Below the pieces are notes generated by a model. That model had not been told where the DNA came from. It ran no database searches and saw nothing but the letters and a program-made list of their open reading frames with translations. A stretch of DNA of 64,000 bases from Amycolatopsis sp. FDAARGOS 1241 (GTDB lineage: Bacteria > Actinomycetota > Actinomycetes > Mycobacteriales > Pseudonocardiaceae), in the NCBI RefSeq assembly GCF_016889705.1, contig NZ_CP069526.1:3038001-3102000 (forward strand), read 5' to 3'. Below are positions 34,089 through 43,411 of the stretch, one piece after another; the stretch's first letter is position 1, and every line of letters begins with the position of its first letter. The translations under genes were made by a program, and so were the position numbers.

Positions 34089-35237
34089 GTGAAGGTCACC
34101 GGATACGCCTACCCCTGGGACGTCCTCGGCGATCCGGGCTTCCTCTCTCGGGTGCGGGATCTCGAGGCCGACGAGGTCGCCGTCGCGCTGGCTTACCACA
34201 GCACGCGCGCGGCAACGCCGTACTCGGCCCAGCGCACGTCCGTGATCGCGCGCACCGCGGCGAGCTACCGCCCCTTGCGCGAGGAAGCGTGGCGCGGCCG
34301 CGAACTTCGGCCGGCGGCGCCGGATTGGGTCGCGCAGCCCGACAGCGGCGGCGACGCCGTGCGCCTGCTCAACGCCACCGGCGTGCCCGCCGCCGCCTGG
34401 CTCGTGCTCACGCACAACTCACAGCTGGGCACCGAGTTCCCGCAGTACAGCGTGCGCAACTGCTTCGGCGAGTCCTACCCGTGGGCGCTGTGCCCGGCGC
34501 AGCCGGCCGTGCGCGAATACGCGGCGACGTTGACCGCCGAGGCCGTCGCGGGGCTGGAGCTCTCCTCGGTGATCCTCGAAGCGTGCGGCCCGCTCGGCGC
34601 CGTGCACCAGCACCAGCACGAGAAGACCGACGGCGTCTGGGCGCCCGCGGTCGCGCGGCTGCTGTCGATCTGCTGCTGCGAAGCCTGCGCCGAAGACTGG
34701 GCCGGCTTCGAGCCGGCTGAGGTGCGCGAGACGCTGCGCACCGAGGTGCGGCGGTTGCTCGACACGGCCGACCTCGGCGTGACCGGCGACCGGCTGCCCG
34801 CGAAGCTCAAGGACGTCGTCCTGGCCACGCGGCAGCGCGCCACCGACGAGCTGCGCGCCGCGGTGCTCGCCGAGCTCGAACCGGGCACCCGGATCGTGCT
34901 GCACGGCGCGCTCGACCCGTGGGTGACCGGCGCGCTGCCGGGCCTCACGCCGACCGCGGCCCACGACGCGGCTTCGGTCGTGCTGCAGAACTGGGCCCCG
35001 GGCCAGGGCAGCGTCGACGCCGTGGCCGCGGCCCGCCGGGTGCTGCCCGGCGACGTCGCGATCGGCAGCTACGTCACCGCGGTCGCCGCGAGCCCCGTGC
35101 CAGACATCGAGGCCTACGTGACCGAGCTCGGCAAGGCCGGGGCCGCCGAGCTGCACCTTTACCATCTGGGCCTGGCAGGCCCCGGCCGGTGGCCGGACCT
35201 GCACGCCGCCACGGCGGCGGCGCACTCCGTGCGGTGA
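34089..35237 (+). CDS. Unknown protein of the uronate operon, probable TIM-barrel
   Basis: I do not recognise a named family. The 382-residue, Ala-rich protein begins VTGYAYPWDVLGDP and contains an early segment with VAVALAYHSTRAATP. A Cys-rich stretch (LLSICCCEACAEDWAG) lies near residues 195-210, and a C-terminal part includes GSYVTAVAASPVPDIE and AELHLYHLGLAG. Alternating beta-strand and helix patterns suggest a barrel related to glycoside hydrolase or sugar-isomerase folds. It follows gudD by four bases and precedes the semialdehyde dehydrogenase. It is therefore probably part of sugar-acid or polysaccharide use. No signal peptide is present, so it acts in the cytoplasm. Confidence 0.75.
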   Translation: MKVTGYAYPWDVLGDPGFLSRVRDLEADEVAVALAYHSTRAATPYSAQRTSVIARTAASYRPLREEAWRGRELRPAAPDWVAQPDSGGDAVRLLNATGVPAAAWLVLTHNSQLGTEFPQYSVRNCFGESYPWALCPAQPAVREYAATLTAEAVAGLELSSVILEACGPLGAVHQHQHEKTDGVWAPAVARLLSICCCEACAEDWAGFEPAEVRETLRTEVRRLLDTADLGVTGDRLPAKLKDVVLATRQRATDELRAAVLAELEPGTRIVLHGALDPWVTGALPGLTPTAAHDAASVVLQNWAPGQGSVDAVAAARRVLPGDVAIGSYVTAVAASPVPDIEAYVTELGKAGAAELHLYHLGLAGPGRWPDLHAATAAAHSVR

Positions 35238-35291
35238 CGCACGGACCCGCTGGGCCCTGAACCCGATCCACCCGAGGAGACACGTCCCACC

Positions 35292-36746
35292 ATGAGCCGA
35301 GAAACCTCCGCCGAAGAGCTCGAGCGCACCCTCGCCGCCGCGGCCGCGGCCGCCCGCCCGTTCGCGGCGGCCACGCCAGCCGAACGCGCCGGCTGGCTGG
35401 AAGCCGTCGCCGACGCCCTCGACGCCGACGCCGAGGAGCTCGTCGCCCTCGCCCACACCGAAACCCACCTGCCCGCCGCGCCGCGGCTCAAGGGCGAGCT
35501 CGCCCGCACCACGTTCCAGCTGCGCCTGTTCGGCCAGGTCTTGCGCGACGGCGCGTTCCTCGGCGCCACCGTCGACCACGCCGACGCCGAGTGGCCCATG
35601 GGCCCGCGCCCCGACATCCGCCGCGTGCTCGTGCCGATCGGGCCGGCGCTGGTGTTCGCGGCCAGCAACTTCCCGTTCGCGTTCAGCGTCGCGGGCGGCG
35701 ACACCGCGTCGGCGCTGGCCGCCGGATGCCCGGTGATCCTCAAGGCGCACCCGGGCCACGAAGAGCTCTCGACGCGCACCGGCGACCTCGTCGTGCGCGC
35801 GCTGGCCGCCGCGGGCGCGCCCGACGGTGCGTTCGCCGTGATCCACGGGTTCGAGCAGGGCGTGACCGCGCTCAAGAACCCGCGCATCCAGGCCGCCTCG
35901 TTCACCGGTTCCGTGCCGGGCGGGCGCGCGCTGTTCGACATCGCCGTCTCCCGGCCCACGCCGATCCCGTTCTACGGCGAGCTCGGCAGCGTGAACCCCG
36001 TCGTCGTCACGCCGGGTGCGGTCGCCAAGCGCGGCGAGGAGGTCGCGAAGGCGTACGCGGGTTCGTTCTCGCTGGGCGCGGGCCAGTTCTGCACCAAGCC
36101 GGGCTTGCTGTTCCTGCCGGAGGGCCACGGCCTCGACGACGCGCTGCGCGAGGCCGTCTCGGGTGTCGCCAAGCAGCCGATGCTCAACGAGCGCATCGCT
36201 CAGGGCTTCGCGCACAAGCTCTCGGAGCTGCGCCAGGCGCCGGGGGTGACCACGGTCGTCGACGGCACGCACCAGGGTGAGGCGTTCGCGCCGAGCCTGC
36301 TCGCCACCACGGCCAAGGAGTTCCTGGCCGGCGGCGAAGCGGTGCGCGAAGAGCACTTCGGGCCCGCGTCGCTGATCGTCACCTACACCGACGCCGACGA
36401 ACTGGCCGGCGTGCTCGACACGCTGGAGCCGGGTCTCACCGCGACCGTGCAGGGCGAAGAGGACGAAGCCGACTACGTGCGCCCGCTGCTGCCGTCGCTG
36501 ACGCGCATCGCGGGCCGGCTGCTGTGGAACGACTGGCCCACCGGCGTCACCGTCAGCTGGGCGCAGCAGCACGGCGGCCCGTACCCGGCCACCACCGCCC
36601 CCACGACCACGTCGGTCGGCACCGCGGCCATCGAGCGGTTCCTGCGCCCGGTGGCGTGGCAAGGCTTCCCCGACGCCCTGCTGCCCGAGCCGCTGCAGGA
36701 AGCCAACCCGTGGCAGCTGCCCCGGCGCACAGACGGGGAGCGCTGA
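35292..36746 (+). CDS. Alpha-ketoglutaric semialdehyde dehydrogenase
   Basis: It oxidises the KdgD product to 2-oxoglutarate with NAD(P)+ and so feeds the TCA cycle. The 484-residue aldehyde dehydrogenase shows FAASNFPFAFSVAGGDT, FTGSVPGG, the general-base Glu in YGELGSVNPV, and the nucleophile Cys267 in GAGQFCTKPG. The Ser-Val-Asn-Pro context and missing N-terminal extension fit the KGSADH group that partners KdgD. A GAGGAG Shine-Dalgarno precedes the ATG. It is the last gene of the divergent uronate operon. Confidence 0.92.
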   Translation: MSRETSAEELERTLAAAAAAARPFAAATPAERAGWLEAVADALDADAEELVALAHTETHLPAAPRLKGELARTTFQLRLFGQVLRDGAFLGATVDHADAEWPMGPRPDIRRVLVPIGPALVFAASNFPFAFSVAGGDTASALAAGCPVILKAHPGHEELSTRTGDLVVRALAAAGAPDGAFAVIHGFEQGVTALKNPRIQAASFTGSVPGGRALFDIAVSRPTPIPFYGELGSVNPVVVTPGAVAKRGEEVAKAYAGSFSLGAGQFCTKPGLLFLPEGHGLDDALREAVSGVAKQPMLNERIAQGFAHKLSELRQAPGVTTVVDGTHQGEAFAPSLLATTAKEFLAGGEAVREEHFGPASLIVTYTDADELAGVLDTLEPGLTATVQGEEDEADYVRPLLPSLTRIAGRLLWNDWPTGVTVSWAQQHGGPYPATTAPTTTSVGTAAIERFLRPVAWQGFPDALLPEPLQEANPWQLPRRTDGER

Positions 36747-36834
36747 GTTTTCCCTCAACCCAACCGATAACTGAATTCCTGGTCCCCGAAAATCCCGCAA
36801 GCCAAGGATGTCTTGATTCCTGGGAGGGTTCGTC

Positions 36835-39201
36835 ATGCCCGTAAACCGGAGAACTGCCCTGCGCGGCGGCGCCGTCGCGGCCGCCTCGGTCGCCCTGACC
36901 GCCGCCGCGCGCCCGGCCTTCGCGGCGGGCGCGGCGCCCACCGCACCCACCGCAAGCGCCGATCCGCTCAAAGCGATCGTCACGGGCTACCGTGAGCTGC
37001 AGACCGGGATCAACCGGCCCTCCCCCGAGCGCGCGGCCGCGCTGAAGAACCTCGGCCGCGTCGCGAAGGCGTACAACGACACGATGACCGTCACCGGCGG
37101 TCCACTGTGGAGTGACCTGCCGCTGGGCCCGGGCAGCGACTACACGACGTCGATGTACGCGCGGTTGCGCGCCATCGCCGTCGACTGGGGCACACCGGGC
37201 GGCACGCTGTCGGGCGACCCGCAGGTGCTCGACCGGATCAAGCAGGCCCTCGAGCTGATCTACGCGAGGCAGTACAACCCGCAGGTCGGCGAGATCGGCA
37301 ACTGGTACACCTATGAGATCGGTGTGCCGTACTACGTCCTGCACACGCTCGTCACGGTTGCCGACGAGCTGACGCCCGACGAGCTCGCGCGTTATGTCAG
37401 CCCGATCAAGCGCTTCGTGGGCAACCCCAACGTGCGGGCCAGCAGCCCGAGCACCGTCGAGACCGGCGCCAACCGCGCTGACAAGGCGTTGATCTCCATC
37501 GTCTCCGGCGCGCTCGTCGGCGACACCGAATGGATCCGGACGGGTATCGACGCGCTCACCGACGTCGCGGGCGGCGGCGCGGCGAGCCTCGTGGCCAAGC
37601 TGGACAAGTCGGGCAGCGACGGCTTTCATGTCGACGGCTCGTTCATCCAGCACGACACCATCCCGTACCCCGGGCACTACGGCATCGTGCTGCTGACCGC
37701 GCTGTCCGGCGCGATCCACGTGACCGAGGGCACCGAGTACGCGCTGCCCGAGGACCTCAAGCAGAAGATCTACGCGCTCGTGCCCGACACGTTCGCGCCG
37801 TGGGTCTACGCCGGCGCGCTGATGGAGCCGGTGCGCGGGCGCATGCTGTCGCGCCAGGGGGAGACGGGGCACGACATCGGCCACCAGCTCACCGTCGCGA
37901 CCCTGGTGCTCGCGCGCTCGGCCACGGGCGCGGCCAAGGACCAGCTGTCGGGGCTCGCGGCGAAGTGGATCTCCGAAGGCACCTACGCGCCGTTCCTGGA
38001 GATCCCGGACCCCGAACGGTTCGCGCCCGGACCGGATCTCGTCGCGACGCCGGGCATCGAGTTCGCGCAGGAGATGCTCGCGACGCACGTGCGACCGACG
38101 CCGATCACGGCCACGCACCGGATCTTCGCGCAGCAGGACCGGATGCTGCACGTGACCGAGGGCTGGTCGAGCGCGCTCGCCGTGGGGTCGACGCGGATCT
38201 CGCGCTACGAGTCGATCAACGGCATGAACCAGCACGGCTGGTACGTCGGCGACGGCGTGTTGTACGTGTTCCTGCCGAACGCCAAGGGGCACTACTCGGA
38301 CGCATACTGGCCGACGGTCGACCCGCTGCTGCTGCCCGGCGCGACCACGAAGACCGGCCCGACGGGCGCGCTGCAGTCCACGCCGATGTCGACCAAGGCC
38401 CACGTCGGCGGCGTCCGCTGGGACGCGCGCCACGGCGCGTGGGCGATGGACTTCGTCTCCCTCGACGGCACGCTCACCGCCAAGAAGTCGTGGTTCTTCA
38501 CCCCGGCGGGCATCGTCTGCCTCGGCGCCGGGATCACCGACGCGTCGGGCCGGCAGGTGCGTACCACGATCGAGAACCGCAACCTGGGGGAAAACGGCGG
38601 CGGTGTCCTGCTCGCCGACGCGCGGGTCATCTCCTCGCAGCCGGGCAAGACCACGGCGCTGCGCAACCCGCGGTGGCTGCACCTCGACGACGTCGGTGGC
38701 TACGTGCTGCTCGACAACGCGAACGTCACCGCTCTGCGTGAGGACCGCACCGGCGTGTGGCGCGACATCGACACGGGCGCGAACACCAAGGGCACGACCG
38801 ACCCGTACACGCGGCGTTATCAGAAGCTTGTGATCGAGCACGGGGTGAAGCCGACGGACGCGAAGTACGCGTACGCGGTGTTGCCCGCGGCGTCGATGGT
38901 CGGGACCGTCGCTTCGGTGCTCGCTTGGCGCGTCCGGGCGAACACATCCACCGTTCAGGCGATTCGGCTGTGGGACAACACACTCCTCGCAAACTTCTAC
39001 AAGGCGGATACTGTCGATGAGGTGACTGTCTCAGGACCGGCTTCCGTGGCTCTGGGGCGCAGCGGCTCGGGCTGGCAGCTCGCCGTCTCGGATCCGACAC
39101 AGCTGCAGGACAGCGTGCGGGTGACGGTGCGGCGCCAGACCGTGGAGGTGCCGCTGAAGGGCACCTTCGGCGCGACGCAGGTGGTGCACCTGCCGCGCTG
39201 A
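36835..39201 (+). CDS. Tat-exported polysaccharide lyase family 8
   Basis: PL8 lyases cleave uronic-acid polysaccharides (hyaluronan, chondroitin, xanthan) by beta-elimination. The 788-residue protein begins with a twin-arginine signal (NRRTALRGGAVAAASVALT, cleavage near AFA-AG). The alpha-toroid domain holds the catalytic Asn213 in ETGANR, and His273 and Tyr282 in the segment HDTIPYPGHYG. These keep the nine-residue His-Tyr spacing I recall for streptococcal hyaluronate lyase. Arg residues follow in PVRGRMLSR. The C-terminal half is the antiparallel beta-sandwich domain. GGGAGGG precedes the ATG. Its neighbours oxidise uronates, but no unsaturated-uronyl hydrolase lies nearby. Confidence 0.93.
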   Translation: MPVNRRTALRGGAVAAASVALTAAARPAFAAGAAPTAPTASADPLKAIVTGYRELQTGINRPSPERAAALKNLGRVAKAYNDTMTVTGGPLWSDLPLGPGSDYTTSMYARLRAIAVDWGTPGGTLSGDPQVLDRIKQALELIYARQYNPQVGEIGNWYTYEIGVPYYVLHTLVTVADELTPDELARYVSPIKRFVGNPNVRASSPSTVETGANRADKALISIVSGALVGDTEWIRTGIDALTDVAGGGAASLVAKLDKSGSDGFHVDGSFIQHDTIPYPGHYGIVLLTALSGAIHVTEGTEYALPEDLKQKIYALVPDTFAPWVYAGALMEPVRGRMLSRQGETGHDIGHQLTVATLVLARSATGAAKDQLSGLAAKWISEGTYAPFLEIPDPERFAPGPDLVATPGIEFAQEMLATHVRPTPITATHRIFAQQDRMLHVTEGWSSALAVGSTRISRYESINGMNQHGWYVGDGVLYVFLPNAKGHYSDAYWPTVDPLLLPGATTKTGPTGALQSTPMSTKAHVGGVRWDARHGAWAMDFVSLDGTLTAKKSWFFTPAGIVCLGAGITDASGRQVRTTIENRNLGENGGGVLLADARVISSQPGKTTALRNPRWLHLDDVGGYVLLDNANVTALREDRTGVWRDIDTGANTKGTTDPYTRRYQKLVIEHGVKPTDAKYAYAVLPAASMVGTVASVLAWRVRANTSTVQAIRLWDNTLLANFYKADTVDEVTVSGPASVALGRSGSGWQLAVSDPTQLQDSVRVTVRRQTVEVPLKGTFGATQVVHLPR

Positions 39202-39211
39202 GTCCCGGCTC

Positions 39212-39250
39212 CCCCGCCGGACCGGTGATTCCCGACCCGGCCCGGCGGGG
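39212..39250 (+). terminator. GC hairpin after the PL8 gene
   Basis: Nine-base arms CCCCGCCGG (39212-39220) and CCGGCGGGG (39242-39250) are fully complementary. There is no U-tract, and a candidate -10 box for the next gene (TACGAT, 39263-39268) follows. Confidence 0.45.
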
Positions 39251-39294
39251 CCCCACTTGCCGGTACGATCGAGGGCACGCTCGAGCCGGGGAGA

Positions 39295-40779
<1,485 letters not shown>

Positions 40780-41003
40780 CACCACCACCGCAAGGCGGCC
40801 CCCGCCCGCCACCTCCAACAGCGACAGCCCCGCAGGCACGTTATCTGTCACTTACGCACGATTTCTGTCCCCGGCTTCCCTGTCGCGCGGCCGCCTGCGC
40901 AAGCTGCAGCGGCTCGGACCTGCGCATGCGCGAGGTCAACCTCACCGAAGCAGACCTCACCCCGAGATCGGGACCGCCCCGAAGATCCGGCAGGATTCGG
41001 GGC

Positions 41004-41633
41004 ATGCTCTTGCCCAGAAGACTCATCGCCGTCGCCTTCGTGGCGGCGGCTGCCGCGGGGTGTTCGGCCCCCGCGGCGAAGGAACCTGTTGCCACGCCGA
41101 GCACGGTGAGTGCGGCGGCCACGACGAAGGCGACAACGAAGACCAGCGCACCGCCGTCGACGGTGTCGACGTTCGTGCCGGCGGTGTCGCCGGCGAAGCT
41201 GAGTGCGGCGTGTCCGTTCATGGACATCGCGGAGTACAAGCGGGCGTTCCTCGTGAACTCGGAGTTGAGCACGAGCGAAGAACCGCCGGACAACAGCAAC
41301 GGCATCACCTGGTACACGTGCGACTACCTCTTCGCCAGCAGCCACCAGACGAAGTCCGGCAATCTGCTCGTCTTCGCTTCGCCGGGGGAGAAGTCTGTGA
41401 AGGCTTCGCTCAAGATCTCCGCCGAGTCCTGCTTGGACAAGCCGACGTACCTCAGTGAAAACGCGTTCTACTGCACCGAAAACGACGACCAGTTCAAGAA
41501 CACCCGCCTGGTGGTCACCAGGATCAGCCGCGGTCAGATGCGGACCGCGATGGTGACCGCCGGGCCGCCGCCCGATTTCGCGCACCCGGACGCCTACGCC
41601 GCCCTCGAGAAAACCCTCTTGGACCGGCTGTGA
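41004..41633 (+). CDS. Secreted lipoprotein of unknown function
   Basis: The 209-residue protein starts with a lipoprotein signal (LPRRLIAVAFVAAAAAGCS) whose lipobox Cys is at residue 20. A Thr/Ala/Ser-rich linker of about 45 residues follows. A globular domain comes after it with four Cys (AACPFMD, YTCDYLF, AESCLD, FYCTEND) that could make two disulphides. This layout resembles the small actinobacterial lipoproteins such as DUF3558, but I cannot assign it firmly. ATG at 41004 is chosen because the signal peptide begins there. It has no operon partner. Confidence 0.8.
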   Translation: MLLPRRLIAVAFVAAAAAGCSAPAAKEPVATPSTVSAAATTKATTKTSAPPSTVSTFVPAVSPAKLSAACPFMDIAEYKRAFLVNSELSTSEEPPDNSNGITWYTCDYLFASSHQTKSGNLLVFASPGEKSVKASLKISAESCLDKPTYLSENAFYCTENDDQFKNTRLVVTRISRGQMRTAMVTAGPPPDFAHPDAYAALEKTLLDRL

Positions 41634-42050
41634 GGGATCAGGACCTGCGGTGGTCCGGCGCGGTCGCCTTTGTGGTGGCGGGTGCCACGCCCCCACCCCG
41701 CTGCCCGTAGCCCCCGCCGAACACCTCGCGCGGGCGGGGCCGGGTGACAACTGACGTGCCTCATCACGGCGGGCACCAGCCCGCGCTCATGCGGCATCCG
41801 AACAGCAAGCTTCCACCCGGCCGCCGACCCCGCGTCAACGCACGCTTTCCCGCCTTGACACGGGGTCAGCGGCCGTCGTCACACTCGAGCTTCGGGGTCA
41901 ATACACCCCGCAACACGGCCTCGCGCAGAACCGCATCACAGCCGCTCGCACCCACAACACGGACCCGCTTCAGCACCAAAGACCAACCCCACACACCAGA
42001 AGCGCCGCCCATCTCCCAGAGACGGACGGCGCCACAAGCCTCTACTCAGA
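41634..42050. other. 417-base gap without a recognisable gene
   Basis: No convincing coding frame is visible on either strand. A GC-rich stem (near 42005-42036) lies just after the 3' end of the minus-strand bL36 gene. It could act as a weak terminator for that gene, but it lacks a U-tract. Otherwise I see nothing in this stretch. Confidence 0.5.
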
Positions 42051-42173
42051 TCAACCCTGCCGAGCCTTGATCCGCGGGTTGTTCCGGTTGATCACGAAAA
42101 TCTTCCCGTGCCTGCGAACCACCTGCGCACCAGGCTGACGGGCCAGGGACCGAACCGAAGCGCGTACCTTCAT
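42051..42173 (-). CDS. rpmJ: 50S ribosomal protein bL36, zinc-free paralog
   Basis: The 40-residue protein begins [19 protein letters not shown] and ends [11 protein letters not shown], which matches the alternative bL36 form. It contains no Cys, whereas the standard form binds zinc through a Cys3His set. Such C-minus paralogs replace the zinc protein under zinc limitation in several bacteria. The gene stands alone, far from the ribosomal operons. No obvious Zur-type palindrome lies in the 70 bases upstream, so zinc control here is unproven. GGGGTGAG precedes the ATG at 42173. Confidence 0.93.
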   Translation of the reverse strand: MKVRASVRSLARQPGAQVVRRHGKIFVINRNNPRIKARQG

Positions 42174-42241
42174 CGCTCACCCCATCCTCTCCGAAGCCCT
42201 CGCCGGAGCTTCTGTCCTCTTCAACAGCATGACCGGTCGGT

Positions 42242-43411
42242 TTAATCCCCGAGGGCGGTCGAGGCCCAGCGGCCCAGGTCGTCGCGGCGCAGCGCCGCGG
42301 CCATGAGGTCCGGGAAGAGGTCGGGGGTGCAGGCGAAGGCCGGCACGCCGAGCTCGGCCAGGGCGGCCGCGTTGTCGTGGTCGTAGAAGGGTGCGCCCGA
42401 GTCGGACAGGGCGAGCAGGGTGACGACCTGCACACCCGAGCCGACCAGTTCGCCGACGCGGCGCAGCAGCTCCTCGCGCACGCCGCCCTCGTACAGGTCG
42501 CTGATGAGCACCAGCAGCGTCTGCTCGGGGCGCTCGACGAGCTGCTGGCAGTAGGTCAGCGCGCGGTTGATGTCCGTGCCGCCGCCGAGCTGGGTGCCGA
42601 AGAGGAGGTCGACGGGGTCGTCGAGGTGCTCGGTGAGGTCGACGACGGCCGTGTCGAACGCGACGAACTTCGTGCTCAGCGCCCGCATCGACGCCAGCAC
42701 GGCGCCGAACAGACCGGAGTACACCACCGACTCGGCCATCGACCCGGACTGGTCGACGGCGAGGATCACCTCGCGCTGCACGCTGTGCTGCCGCCGCCCG
42801 AAGCCGACGAGCTTCTCGGGCACGATGGTCTTCAGCTCGGGGGAGTAGTGCTTCAGGTTCGCGTGCACGGTGCGGCCCCAGTCGATGTCCGCGGCGCGCG
42901 GGCGTTGCGCGCGTGCCGCGCGGTCGAGCGCCCCGCGCACCGCCGCACGCGTCGGCTCGGCCAGCCGCGCCTCGAGCTCGGCGACGACCGTGCGCACCAC
43001 CGAACGTGCGGTTTCCTTCGTCTCCTCGGGCAGCACACCGTTCAGCGACAGCAGAGTGCCGACGAGGTGCACGTCCGGTTCGACGGCGCTCAGCAGCTCC
43101 GGTTCCATCAGCATGCGTGTGAGTCCCAGCCGGTCGACGGCGTCGCGCTGCATCACCTGGACCACGGACCCGGGGAAGTACCGGCGGATGTCGCCCAGCC
43201 ACCGGGCCACCCGCGGCGCCGACGCGCCCAGGCCGCCGCCGCGCCGGTCGCCGCTGCGGGGCTCTTCGCGCTGGTCGTACAGCGCCGCCAGCACGCCGTC
43301 CACGGAACCGTCCTCTTCGGACAGTGGGAACCCGGTGCCCTCCGCGCCGCTGCCACCGCCGAGCACGAGCCGCCAGCGGCGGAGCCGGTCGGGGTCGTTC
43401 GCCTGCGTCAT
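42242..43411 (-). CDS. VWA-domain protein of the MoxR/DUF5682 cluster
   Basis: The 389-residue protein has an alpha-helical N-terminal half and a von Willebrand A domain from about residue 210. The metal-site motif is complete in VDQSGSMAES (D-x-S-x-S), with the Thr in GGGTDINRAL and the Asp in VLISDLYEGG. VWA proteins next to MoxR ATPases are usually substrate adaptors in metal-dependent protein assembly. It is the last gene of a minus-strand series in which each start overlaps the previous stop (ATGA at 43408-43411). Stoichiometric production with DUF5682 is therefore likely. No membrane segment is seen. The target is unknown. Confidence 0.88.
   Translation of the reverse strand: MTQANDPDRLRRWRLVLGGGSGAEGTGFPLSEEDGSVDGVLAALYDQREEPRSGDRRGGGLGASAPRVARWLGDIRRYFPGSVVQVMQRDAVDRLGLTRMLMEPELLSAVEPDVHLVGTLLSLNGVLPEETKETARSVVRTVVAELEARLAEPTRAAVRGALDRAARAQRPRAADIDWGRTVHANLKHYSPELKTIVPEKLVGFGRRQHSVQREVILAVDQSGSMAESVVYSGLFGAVLASMRALSTKFVAFDTAVVDLTEHLDDPVDLLFGTQLGGGTDINRALTYCQQLVERPEQTLLVLISDLYEGGVREELLRRVGELVGSGVQVVTLLALSDSGAPFYDHDNAAALAELGVPAFACTPDLFPDLMAAALRRDDLGRWASTALGD

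Noticed and set aside
41744..42070. Plus-strand open frame in the gap before the bL36 gene
   Set aside because: It has low-complexity composition and no ribosome binding site, and it overlaps the convincing minus-strand bL36 gene.
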